This document shows, one piece after another, positions 28,882 to 38,806 of a DNA stretch of 64,000 bases (position 1 is the stretch's first letter; every line of letters starts with the position of its first letter). Both the position numbers and the translations under genes were made by a program. This DNA is from Saccharospirillum sp. (GTDB lineage Bacteria > Pseudomonadota > Gammaproteobacteria > Pseudomonadales > Natronospirillaceae): assembly GCA_018402545.1 (NCBI GenBank), contig JAGYIL010000002.1, positions 62,001 through 126,000 on the forward strand. The letters are read 5' to 3'. A model generated the notes under the pieces. That model did not search any database. It was given only the letters and a program-made list of their open reading frames with translations, and had not been told where the DNA came from.

Positions 28882-29490
28882 ATGTCCGACTCGTCAGCAA
28901 AACACCCCGAAGCCCACCCTGAAGCCCCTGAAATGGCCTATGAAGACCTCGCCGAGCTGTTTCGACGCCTGGGTACCGGCCAGACCCCGACCTCACTGCA
29001 TGCCTCTCTGGCGGGCATTCTGGCCGCCGGCCACCGCATGAGCAGCGAAGACTGGGTGCACTGGGCCCTGGAGTTACTGGCCCCGACGGAAACCGTCACC
29101 GAAGGCCACCACATTATTTTGAAAGGCCTCTATGTGTGGACACTGCAGTCGCTCGAAGACACGGGCCTTGGCTTTACCCTGCTACTGCCTACCGACGAAG
29201 CCCCGCTCGATGAACGCCTCGATGCGCTAAGCGACTGGAGCGGCAGCTTTCTGGGTGCCTTTGGCTCGGTAGGCGTTGTGGCTGAAGGCCAGGCCCTGCC
29301 CGAAGCCGTAGAAGAGGTATTGGAAGACTTATCGGCCATTGCCCAGGTCGATACCGAATACGACGAGGGCGACCAGGCCGAGGCCGACTTCCTGGCGATC
29401 AGCGAACACGTTCGCCTGGGTGTGCTGACGCTGTTTCTGGAATATAACGCCAACGCCGCCAGCGACGACGAACCCCCGGTCGTACACTGA
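28882..29490 (+). CDS. ygfB: UPF0149 family protein YgfB
   Basis: YgfB-like sequence (GEFLGAFG-type region WSGSFLGAFG, C-terminal EHVRLGVLTLFLE) next to pepP and divergent from zapA. Confidence 0.88.
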   Translation: MSDSSAKHPEAHPEAPEMAYEDLAELFRRLGTGQTPTSLHASLAGILAAGHRMSSEDWVHWALELLAPTETVTEGHHIILKGLYVWTLQSLEDTGLGFTLLLPTDEAPLDERLDALSDWSGSFLGAFGSVGVVAEGQALPEAVEEVLEDLSAIAQVDTEYDEGDQAEADFLAISEHVRLGVLTLFLEYNANAASDDEPPVVH

Positions 29491-29555
29491 CCCGGGCACG
29501 CTTGCCGAAAAAATACGCTAACTCTATTGGAAAGACAGACCCTGAGGACGACCAC

Positions 29556-30890
<1,335 letters not shown>

Positions 30891-30908
30891 ATGAGTCGGC
30901 CTGACAAT

Positions 30909-30938
30909 AAAAAGCCCGCTTAAAAACGGGCTTTTTTT
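30909..30938. terminator. Rho-independent terminator (bidirectional possible)
   Basis: aaaaagcccgcttaaaaacgggctttttttgg. Confidence 0.88.
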
Positions 30939-30966
30939 GGAATGCTGTCTAGGCATTTAAATTCAA

Positions 30967-31815
30967 TCACTGAGATACCGTTTCTGCTACGCCATCGAAG
31001 GTCACAGTCATTTGCGTACAGTTTTGCTCAAAATCAATTCGCAAAACCTCTGAGCCCGAGCTATCAGTCACCAGTATTGTTCCAGAACTAAATCCACCTC
31101 CTGAACAGAGCAATAGTCCAGTTGCTTCAATATCTACGTAGCCGTAGTCCTCATGAGATACGCGGGCACTAACATTGAAACCAGAGCTATTGTTACCACT
31201 CACTGAAACATTCGAAATCGAATAGCTGGTACCACCTTCTACAAAATTATCCTGATAACTACAGTTGTACTCCGCATCACAGCTATAAGTTCCTGTTATC
31301 GAAGTCGTTTCACCAGCATAGGTTGTAGTAAGGTCATACTCGTAGGAAAAAGATCCATCTTCATTTGTTGTCCAGGTGGCGGTGCCATCTATGACTGTTG
31401 TTTCGGAACCATAGCTGTAAGTACAATCAGTATAAACAACTGTAAAAGAACCATACTCTGAGCTTTGACCCGACGTTTCATATACTGCTGCCCCCCCATC
31501 TGGACACACGTACTCACTCAAATCTACAGTATCCCTAGTCATCGCTCCATGACTAACGAATGAAACTGTATCCTTCATCAGGTTATATGACAGACTCTCA
31601 TTCTGGGAGAACTGAACCAGCGATCGCGGTGCTGCCGAGCCCTCGATCGCTTTTTCTGAACCAATTTTCGCTGCCTCTGCGACTTCAGTCTTATTCTCAC
31701 CATCAACAGTAGCCGCAGAAGCTGATTCTCCGCCACTACCACCTCCGGAGCCACCTCCGCAAGCTACGAGAATAAAAGCCGAAAGTATCATTAAAGTCCA
31801 TGTACGAACGTTCAT
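30967..31815 (-). CDS. Hypothetical Ser/Gly/Tyr-rich lipoprotein
   Basis: Lipobox LSAFILVACGGGSGGGSGG; low-complexity secreted body. Confidence 0.65.
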   Translation of the reverse strand: MNVRTWTLMILSAFILVACGGGSGGGSGGESASAATVDGENKTEVAEAAKIGSEKAIEGSAAPRSLVQFSQNESLSYNLMKDTVSFVSHGAMTRDTVDLSEYVCPDGGAAVYETSGQSSEYGSFTVVYTDCTYSYGSETTVIDGTATWTTNEDGSFSYEYDLTTTYAGETTSITGTYSCDAEYNCSYQDNFVEGGTSYSISNVSVSGNNSSGFNVSARVSHEDYGYVDIEATGLLLCSGGGFSSGTILVTDSSGSEVLRIDFEQNCTQMTVTFDGVAETVSQ

Positions 31816-32097
31816 AACTGACCCTCCTTATCTATAAAGGTAATAACTTTACTTTTAAGGGAAGCAGAAGTAGACAACCTGGCAATTTCAAAAAACTTCA
31901 TCGTATTCATTCCATGTCTTCCTTTAGTATCGACTGAACGGAATGAGTCACGGACTGCACACTCGGAACCCAGGCTGATTATTAGCCTATAATCGAATGA
32001 ATTCCGTTAACTAGTGTTGCAAAGTATTAACAAAAGTAAATGACGAGATAGTTCGACGAGTGTTCTTACTTTAAAGCCGAAAGTCATTGAGAAGATA

Positions 32098-32123
32098 TAA
32101 AAAAGCCCGCTACCAGCGGGCTC
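32098..32123 (-). terminator. Rho-independent terminator of the 32150-32992 gene
   Basis: Minus strand gagcccgctggtagcgggcttttttat. Confidence 0.85.
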
Positions 32124-32149
32124 TGTTCGACTTGCGAAATCGCTATCTA

Positions 32150-32992
32150 CTATATCTCGTTCCAGGTAACCAATTCAGGCTGGCCACCGTTTAGCGATAC
32201 TTCAACACCGTTAGCCACTACGGTATATACAATCGAAGTACCATTGCCACCCTTCACTTCCACGACACCCTGATAGGGGTATAAATCTGACGATCGCTGC
32301 TTAACAGTCGTTGTCGTCTCTATCGTAATTACTTGATTGTTGATGTCTGAGGAGCTGAGGGACAGTGCGATCTGAACACTGCTTTCATTGTTGGCAAGGC
32401 TTGCCTTAATCCCGCCATCAACATTATCGGAGTAGATGAGCTCATCATCAATGCCATACTCTTCATAGGACAGCTCATCGAACAGAACGGTAGCAGCAAT
32501 CGAATTAAACGAATCGTTACCATTGTAGCCAGACCAGCTAAGCGAAATGCTAATCCCGCCATTCTCTACTTCATATCCAGAACCGAAATCATAGGTGCAG
32601 TTATTGGATGTCAGGCTGATTGACGCACTGCCGCTGGACTTGAAGCTGCCATCATCGTTTATCCCGTTGCCATTAACACTGTAGGAAACGGTGCCACTAC
32701 TCTCACAATCAGAACTGCCAGACTCGGAAATACGTGATGATATACCCGACTTCATGCCGGCTACAGAACGGGCATTGGATCTGCTCAAACTCACGTCCGA
32801 AAAATCTGAGGCTGAAACCGACAAGGCTGAATCGGCCACAATTGTATCGATTTCTCCGCGAGACTCTGCACTAATTAAGTAAGTAGGCGATTTGAGGCTA
32901 ACATTCAACTCCCCGCTACCAGAACCACCACTGTCTGAATTACAGCCCATCAGAACGGCCGATGCCGCAACCGGGATTAACCACTTGATCAT
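32150..32992 (-). CDS. Hypothetical Ser-rich lipoprotein
   Basis: Lipobox ASAVLMGCNSDSGGSGSG; Ser/Asn-rich secreted body. Confidence 0.65.
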   Translation of the reverse strand: MIKWLIPVAASAVLMGCNSDSGGSGSGELNVSLKSPTYLISAESRGEIDTIVADSALSVSASDFSDVSLSRSNARSVAGMKSGISSRISESGSSDCESSGTVSYSVNGNGINDDGSFKSSGSASISLTSNNCTYDFGSGYEVENGGISISLSWSGYNGNDSFNSIAATVLFDELSYEEYGIDDELIYSDNVDGGIKASLANNESSVQIALSLSSSDINNQVITIETTTTVKQRSSDLYPYQGVVEVKGGNGTSIVYTVVANGVEVSLNGGQPELVTWNEI

Positions 32993-33164
32993 TTTGATAC
33001 TCCTGAAGCTCAGTGAATCCTTCGTTTATTTTGGTTGTAACAGGGAGTCATTTACCCTAATAGTAGGCTATAACAAGCGATGTCATTATTCTACAAAAGT
33101 TAGACAATAGCGCGCTATTAAGAATGATACTACTTCTTACTAGGAACTATGCTGCCAACCCTAC

Positions 33165-33929
33165 TCATTCCTGAAAAAGCTCTGCCAACATTTTCTCCGG
33201 ATTATTCAAAAACGCCCTGGTAACCGCATAGTGCTCGGTATCCTCATAGTTCACGCGGCTGATACCGGTGCTGTCAATCTGGTATATCCAGGCTCCCGGG
33301 TAGGCGAGCAGTATGGGCGAGTGGGTCGCGATGATGAACTGAGAGGAATCCCCGACCAACTGGTGCATTCGACTCAATACCGCCAGTTGTCGGGTGGGTG
33401 ACAGGGCCGCTTCGGGTTCATCCAGCAGGTATAGCCCCTTACCGCCGAAGCGATGCAGCATTAGGGCGAGAAACGACTCGCCATGAGACTGCTCGTGGAG
33501 CGATACGCCACCATAGTAGTCGATCACAGGCGGTGGCGGTGGCCAAGGGCTTTCCGGGTCGTTCTGGTCCAGTTCTTCGATGTTGGTGGCGAGGTTGAAA
33601 TAGCTTTCTGCCCTTAGGAAGAAGCCATCTCTGGGCCGTTGATAGGATTTGACGGTTCTCAGGTACTGGTGAAGCGAGGAATGCGATGCGCGGGTGTCGA
33701 AGTTGAAGTTTTTCGTGCCGCCTTCGGCATTAAAGCCTAGCGCAACGGCAATGGCTTCCATCAGTGTAGACTTGCCACTGCCGTTTTCGCCGACAAAGAA
33801 CGTTACTTCTGGGGCAAACTCGAGAGCGTCCAGCTCACGTACAGCGGGAATCGAAAAGGGGTATCTGCCGAGATCGTCTATCTGATCCCGTTTCAGCACA
33901 ATTTCTCGCAGATATGGAAGCGCTTCCAT
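33165..33929 (-). CDS. AAA family ATPase (SMC/ABC-like, stand-alone)
   Basis: TFFVGENGSGKSTLMEAIAVALGFNAEGG Walker A, GLYLLDEPEAALSPTRQLAVLSRMHQL, QFIIATHSPILLAYPGA. Confidence 0.85.
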   Translation of the reverse strand: MEALPYLREIVLKRDQIDDLGRYPFSIPAVRELDALEFAPEVTFFVGENGSGKSTLMEAIAVALGFNAEGGTKNFNFDTRASHSSLHQYLRTVKSYQRPRDGFFLRAESYFNLATNIEELDQNDPESPWPPPPPVIDYYGGVSLHEQSHGESFLALMLHRFGGKGLYLLDEPEAALSPTRQLAVLSRMHQLVGDSSQFIIATHSPILLAYPGAWIYQIDSTGISRVNYEDTEHYAVTRAFLNNPEKMLAELFQE

Positions 33930-34062
33930 TGTATGTCACCCGGTGGCCAGTCCTGTGGTCACCGGACACAATACCCTGAAGTCACCCTCTCTGAATACCG
34001 CAAAGGCTGCGCAACACTAACGCTCGTTGACTGGTCCGGTTCTGGACAGCCATGACTCTGCC

Positions 34063-34458
34063 TTACCTCTGAGCGGCCAGCCCGGTTTTCAGCAGCTTTT
34101 CCAGCATTGCCACGGGTTGAACCCCCTGCAGCGCCTGTGTCTGATTGATGATCATCGTTGGAACCGCCCGAACGCCCTTTTGCATCCATAGGTCTTCAGC
34201 CTCCCGCACGGCCTGGGTAAACAGCCGCTGCTCAAGAACCTCACGCGCCCGTGCCTCGTCCAAACCCGCCTTGGCGACGCAATCAAGCAATACATCCTCA
34301 GCGCCGGGGTTCCGGCCTTCTCCGTGATACGCCTGCAACAGCGCCAGCTTCAATCGGCGCTGGGCGCCGGCTGGCCCTTCCACGTCTGCCCAGTAAAGCA
34401 GCCGATGCGCATCGAAGGTGCTCCATATCATTGAGCGCTCATCGCCTCTTTTACCCAA
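34063..34458 (-). pseudogene. 5'-truncated DsbA/FrnE-like thioredoxin-fold protein
   Basis: Retains STFDAHRLLYWADVEG...EGRNPGAEDVLLDCVAKAGL...GVRAVPTMIINQ (C-terminal part of FrnE-type DsbA) but lacks the N-terminal CPWC region; body starts at ATGA overlap with upstream MocR stop. Confidence 0.72.
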
Positions 34459-35852
34459 CGCCCCAGCTTACGCAGTGCCTCTTCTTTTTCGGGTGACCAG
34501 GCAATCGCATAATTCAGGCGCATGCAATTACGGTACTTTCCCGTCACTGAAAACAGCTCACCCGGCGCAATGCGAATGTGTTCGGCAAGCCCGCGATGGT
34601 ACAGCTTCGTCGTATCCACCTGCGGTGGAAATTGCAGCCAGACCACCAACCCCCCTTCGGGACGAGACACCCGTGTTTCGGGCGGGAAGTACTCGGTAAT
34701 CCGCTCAACAATGAACTGGTAGCGTTGCCGGTAGGTTTCACGTGCCAGGCGCAGGTGGCGCTCATAAGCCCCTTGCGCCAGTATTTCCGCAGCCACCATT
34801 TGCGGCAACGATGCCATGGCGTGCGAGGTGACGAACTTGCTGTGCACAACTTCCTCGAAGTAACGCCCCGGTATGATCCAGCCGATCCCGAATTGCGGAT
34901 CGATGGTTTTTGACAGCGAAGAACAGAGTAACACCCGGCCGTTCTTGTCGAATGCCTTTACCGCCTTGGGCCGCTGTTCGGCATAATGCAGATCGCCATA
35001 GATGTCGTCTTCGATCAGCGGAATGTCGTAGCGGTCCAGTATCTCGACCAGGGCCCGTTTGTTCTCATCCGGCATGTTGCAACCCAGGGGGTTGGAAAAG
35101 GTGGGCACCGTCATGATGGCCTTGATCGGCCATTTATCCAGCGCCAGTTGCAACGCTTCCAGACTCAAACCGGTTTCAGGGTGGGCCGGTATTTCCACAG
35201 TCTGCAGACCCTGGGCTTCGATCATCTGCAACTGGCCGTAATAGCAGGGCGACTCTACCGCCACGATGTCGCCGGGTTGAGTAACAACCCGCAGACAATG
35301 CGCCATCGCGTTCTGACAGCCCGAGGTAATGATAATGCTCTCAGGCGGTGCAAACACACCAGCATCCACAGCGCGCCGGGCAATTTGTTGCCTCAGCGCC
35401 AGCATGCCTTCCGGAGTATCGTAGCCGATACCGAGAAAGGGCTGGGTTCGGGACAAACGCGTATAGGTACGCTGTACCTGACGGATGATCGGAAAGTCTG
35501 AAGAAGGAATCGCCCGGGAAAAATTCACACCCTCGGTAATGGAGCCACGCTGCACTTCCATTACCAGTTGAGACAGTGTCGTCGGCAGCGGCCGGGGCCG
35601 GGTTCGAATCTGCTTCGGCGCCGACAGGGTGTCTTCGCTCCTGTTTTTCACAAAGTAACCGGAACGCGCACGAGCCTCGACCCAGCCTCTGCGTTCCAGC
35701 AACTCATAGGCCGCCACGACAGTGGAAATACTCACCGACTCGCGCCGCGCCAGTAACCGCACAGAGGGCATTTTCTCCCCCGGGCGAAACACATTCTGCC
35801 GAATCTGCTCAACCAGAGTGTCAGCCAACTGAGCATAAAGATTGGTTTCCAT
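34428..35852 (-). CDS. MocR-type (GntR-HTH/aminotransferase) PLP-dependent regulator
   Basis: wHTH FRPGEKMPSVRLLARRESVSISTVVAAYELLERRGWVEARARSGYFV; aminotransferase core with SLSKTIDPQFGIGW. Confidence 0.92.
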   Translation of the reverse strand: METNLYAQLADTLVEQIRQNVFRPGEKMPSVRLLARRESVSISTVVAAYELLERRGWVEARARSGYFVKNRSEDTLSAPKQIRTRPRPLPTTLSQLVMEVQRGSITEGVNFSRAIPSSDFPIIRQVQRTYTRLSRTQPFLGIGYDTPEGMLALRQQIARRAVDAGVFAPPESIIITSGCQNAMAHCLRVVTQPGDIVAVESPCYYGQLQMIEAQGLQTVEIPAHPETGLSLEALQLALDKWPIKAIMTVPTFSNPLGCNMPDENKRALVEILDRYDIPLIEDDIYGDLHYAEQRPKAVKAFDKNGRVLLCSSLSKTIDPQFGIGWIIPGRYFEEVVHSKFVTSHAMASLPQMVAAEILAQGAYERHLRLARETYRQRYQFIVERITEYFPPETRVSRPEGGLVVWLQFPPQVDTTKLYHRGLAEHIRIAPGELFSVTGKYRNCMRLNYAIAWSPEKEEALRKLGRWVKEAMSAQ

Positions 35853-36070
35853 CAGGACCCTCTGCAGATCATCGACCAGGACATAGCAGCTATGGGCTGC
35901 TCAAGAAGAGCAATACAGATAGCCCACAATTGACCAGTACAGCAGCATATCGCCACAATCTGTTATGGTCAATGTTCCTATTTCTTGTATCTGTACCGGT
36001 TCAGGTGCGGCTTTTATTATGGTGTTAATCGGAAATACCCATTTTCGATGATCACTTAAGGAGAGCCCTT

Positions 36071-36313
36071 GTGAGTACCCGTGTCGATACGTTCAATCAA
36101 AGTCGCCAGCCTCTGTTAAGCACCCTTTGCCACCTCCTGGCTCGCAGTGTGCGTATGGCAATGTCTCATTCTGGCAATGCCACCAGACACTGGTACCGCA
36201 ACTACAAAACCCGAACACAATTAGCCCAATTGCCAGACTACATTCTGAAAGATGTTGGTCTGAAAAGGGCAGATGCCATTCGGGAATCAAGCAAGCCGTT
36301 CTGGAGAAAGTAG
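36071..36313 (+). CDS. DUF1127 domain small protein
   Basis: WYRNYKTRTQLAQLPDYILKDVGLKRADAIRESSKPFW; divergent from MocR regulator. Confidence 0.85.
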   Translation: MSTRVDTFNQSRQPLLSTLCHLLARSVRMAMSHSGNATRHWYRNYKTRTQLAQLPDYILKDVGLKRADAIRESSKPFWRK

Positions 36314-36361
36314 TGCTGTGCTTGATTCAAAAAGAGCGTGAGCAACCCTCCAGCCCTTTGG

Positions 36362-36416
36362 TATGGGTTAATGTGAGCACAGGTGGTTCACCCACCCGCC
36401 GCATCATTAACCCATA
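36362..36416. repeat. 12-bp perfect inverted repeat with inner hairpin between convergent genes
   Basis: tatgggttaatg ... cattaacccata with inner ggtgg/ccacc. Confidence 0.7.
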
Positions 36417-36422
36417 TGCCCA

Positions 36423-37547
36423 CTATTGCGCCAGTACCGTCACACTTCCCTGATGCAGTATCTGGTACACCCTGTTACGCAATTCATTGGCCTCGTCGCG
36501 ACCAATACTTCTCGTTGGATGGCGCATGGTTAGTCGCAATAGCACATTCTTCTGGCCGGGCTTCAAACCCAGCCGGTCTACAGCCACTGCAGGCAAATCT
36601 TCACCGTTGGTTTCACTGATGATCTCTACAGCCTCCAGCCAATCAAGCTTATCCGGTATGGCTTCGCGAACGCGGTCACCCAATACTTCGCCGTCCATAT
36701 CCGCCTCTGCAGCTATGGACAGATCGCGTACCACCACGGGTTGGTAGGAAACCGGTCGCCATCGCTCAAGGTCCTGCATTTGCGCCACTATGCGGTGATC
36801 CGAATTATGCAATAAGCGGATATCAGGTAGATGTTTGCGCAACATCAGTAAACGGTCCAGCCCCAGGCCCATCGCAACACCAGTGACTTTTTCCGGATCC
36901 CATCCATGACGGGCCAGCAGCGCCGGGTCTAAGCGACCACACTCCCCAACCTCTACCAGTTGGTTGCGTTCTGAAAGCGCCTCCAGTTGCAAACCGTCCT
37001 TAGTATATGGGTGCGATGATGCCTCCAGGCGCAGCGGGTGATCTGGCAAGATGGCAGTCATCACCGAACCGATGGCGTCCCGTAGCATCGTCTGCAGATT
37101 GGCAACCTCGTTGACAGGCAGCAGCACCCATATATCCACCTGGTGCGGCTCGCCAACGTGAAGTCGATCAATGCTGTCGCGACGATACACCCGACCTGAA
37201 CTCAGTAACCCGAGTTTCCGGGGCGTTTTATCGCACCAACTGCTTAGCCATTCAGGGGCCAGACAGGAGGTCTGGGTACGCAGCATCCAGCGCTTGGACA
37301 GGTATCGACTGTACCGGCTTTCCCGTGCCGGCCCGTCTTCGGGGTAACCGAGGGCGTCGTAATTGTCCTCTACACGAACCAGAGGATGCCCCGACAGCCG
37401 TTGCAGTTCGCAGTCATAAAGGGTTTCGATGGCATACTGAACCTCATCCAGCAACAACTGCATGGCATGAGAACCCTGGTTCGGGTTGCTGAGATTGCGA
37501 AGCGTGAGGGCATCGACCAACTGGTCGGCGGTTAGATATTGGGACAT
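36423..37547 (-). CDS. Single-chain PheS-like class II aminoacyl-tRNA synthetase family protein with C-terminal FDX-ACB domain
   Basis: Motif 2 GRVYRRDSIDRLHVGEPHQVD; motif 3 GVAMGLGLDRLLMLRKHLPDIRLL; C-terminal VVVRDLSIAAEADMDGEVLGDRVREAI...KNVLLRLTMRHPTRSIGRDEANELRNRVYQIL (FDX-ACB, as at the PheT C-terminus). ATG at 37547 with GGAGA upstream. Confidence 0.82.
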   Translation of the reverse strand: MSQYLTADQLVDALTLRNLSNPNQGSHAMQLLLDEVQYAIETLYDCELQRLSGHPLVRVEDNYDALGYPEDGPARESRYSRYLSKRWMLRTQTSCLAPEWLSSWCDKTPRKLGLLSSGRVYRRDSIDRLHVGEPHQVDIWVLLPVNEVANLQTMLRDAIGSVMTAILPDHPLRLEASSHPYTKDGLQLEALSERNQLVEVGECGRLDPALLARHGWDPEKVTGVAMGLGLDRLLMLRKHLPDIRLLHNSDHRIVAQMQDLERWRPVSYQPVVVRDLSIAAEADMDGEVLGDRVREAIPDKLDWLEAVEIISETNGEDLPAVAVDRLGLKPGQKNVLLRLTMRHPTRSIGRDEANELRNRVYQILHQGSVTVLAQ

Positions 37548-37558
37548 GTTGATTCTCC

Positions 37559-37592
37559 AAAAAGCCAGCAGTCGCGGCATTGGCATGACTGC
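37559..37592 (-). terminator. Terminator-like hairpin just upstream of PheS-like gene RBS
   Basis: Minus strand GCAGTC-atgccaatgccgc-GACTGC-TGGC-TTTTT. Confidence 0.5.
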
Positions 37593-37620
37593 GATATTCC
37601 AAGGGGGATTGTGGAATGTT

Positions 37621-37698
37621 CCTCCGAGCCCAGGGCCCGGAGTTGGCTTTTCAGACAGGAAAAGTCAGACCGCCGTGCCCTGCTTCAGGACTCGGAGG
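37621..37698 (-). ncRNA. Structured leader element (candidate cis-regulatory RNA) of PheS-like gene
   Basis: Nested stems: CCTCCGAG/CTCGGAGG (8 bp), CAGGGC/GCCCTG (6 bp), CTTTTC/GAAAAG (6 bp). Confidence 0.55.
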
Positions 37699-37740
37699 TC
37701 AGTAAATCGATGTGCGTGCATCCAGATAATCATGTTTAAA

Positions 37741-37768
37741 ATACTACGCAAGAGAAGAGCCTTGTCAA
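37741..37768 (-). promoter_or_regulatory. Sigma70-like promoter for PheS-like gene leader
   Basis: Minus strand TTGACA-16 bp-TAGTAT; predicted start near 37734. Confidence 0.65.
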
Positions 37769-38335
37769 TAGTATGCCGCCACTCTACAAATCGGACCGAC
37801 TCATTAGCAATCCTGTTCGCTAACGTCGATCTCGGTCAGCCATACATCGTCACTAATGGTGTATTGATAGCGCATGGTAGCGCCCTTTTTGAGTATCGGT
37901 TGGTTGGTCGCCATGGTACAACTTTGCTCAATTACAATCGGCCGCATAGCGGGTTTGATCGTCGACGCTCGTTGAAGTACTTACATTGACTAGGCCAGGG
38001 CCATTGCGATAATACGGTTTTTCAATTTCGGTTCCTTTCGAGGATGTAAGCATCAAGTGATTGCTGATAGCCAGACTGGACTATCTTTGTGAATTAATGT
38101 TGTGAAAAGACAACCTTCTAACACTCGACTATAGGTCTCGCAACAAGGTTGGGCTTTCATCAGAACACCCAAAGCAAACTCACGCCAGCGCTGAAGAGCA
38201 AGCCAATAATTCCTCCAACAACCGGGGCGTGGTTTACCTGTACTGACAGGCCCGATTAATAACACCAGCGGGCGTCTATTGAACTCCATACAGTAGGCGC
38301 TCATGCAGAGTTACCACCCTGGTTGTCAGGCCGGA

Positions 38336-38512
38336 CTATGGTTCGGCTTTTATCCCATTCACATCAACCATCTCAATGGCACTTAGCGCCGCTTCAATCG
38401 CACCTTCCTGACACAACCCTAACATCGAAGCTTCCTCAAATGCCGTCTGCGCTGCTTCCTTGCAGGCAGCACGTGTTGCTTCAGCCCATTGCCGGGCCTG
38501 CTGTTCTGTCAT
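38336..38512 (-). CDS. Small hypothetical protein (58 aa)
   Basis: MTEQQARQWAEATRAACKEAAQTAFEEASMLGLCQEGAIEAALSAIEMVDVNGIKAEP; below ORF-track cutoff; protein-like composition. Confidence 0.6.
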   Translation of the reverse strand: MTEQQARQWAEATRAACKEAAQTAFEEASMLGLCQEGAIEAALSAIEMVDVNGIKAEP

Positions 38513-38618
38513 GGTGTTATCTCCGCAGTATTTGGTATTGATACTGATCTGCTGGTACCTGATTCTGAGCTTCTATTGGATGTGTTGCCAGGGCCACTTC
38601 CAAAGTATTCGCAGTACG

Positions 38619-38747
38619 AGCGGCGGATGCCGGTGATGCTTGTGCGGGGGAGTCCGCAGCAAGGATGCTGCGGCCTAGGCCCGAGACGTCGGACCGCCAT
38701 TGATGGATTTACGCCGACCTCGCACAAGCATCACCGGCATCCGTCGC
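38619..38747. repeat. Palindromic MITE/REP-like element, copy 2
   Basis: Arms gcggcggatgccggtgatgcttgtgcggg / ctcgcacaagcatcaccggcatccgtcgc around core gagtccgcagcaaggatgctgcggcctaggc. Confidence 0.8.
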
Positions 38748-38806
38748 GGGCCATTGCCACAAAAAAACGATACCATCGATTCCGAATTCGCAGCCAAGCC
38801 GCCGTC

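Noticed and set aside
37621-37698. Structured leader considered as a tRNA or T-box
   Set aside because: No cloverleaf, no T-loop consensus and no T-box sequence; T-boxes are not expected in this group
38053-38304. 83-aa minus-strand ORF with GPVSTGKPRPG resembling a P-loop
   Set aside because: No surrounding NTPase sequence; Cys/Trp-rich and probably non-coding
38489-38806. N-terminal extension of the molybdopterin oxidoreductase ORF
   Set aside because: Reads through the palindromic element; conserved protein begins at MTHHHSVCPLDCPDACALRV (38807)
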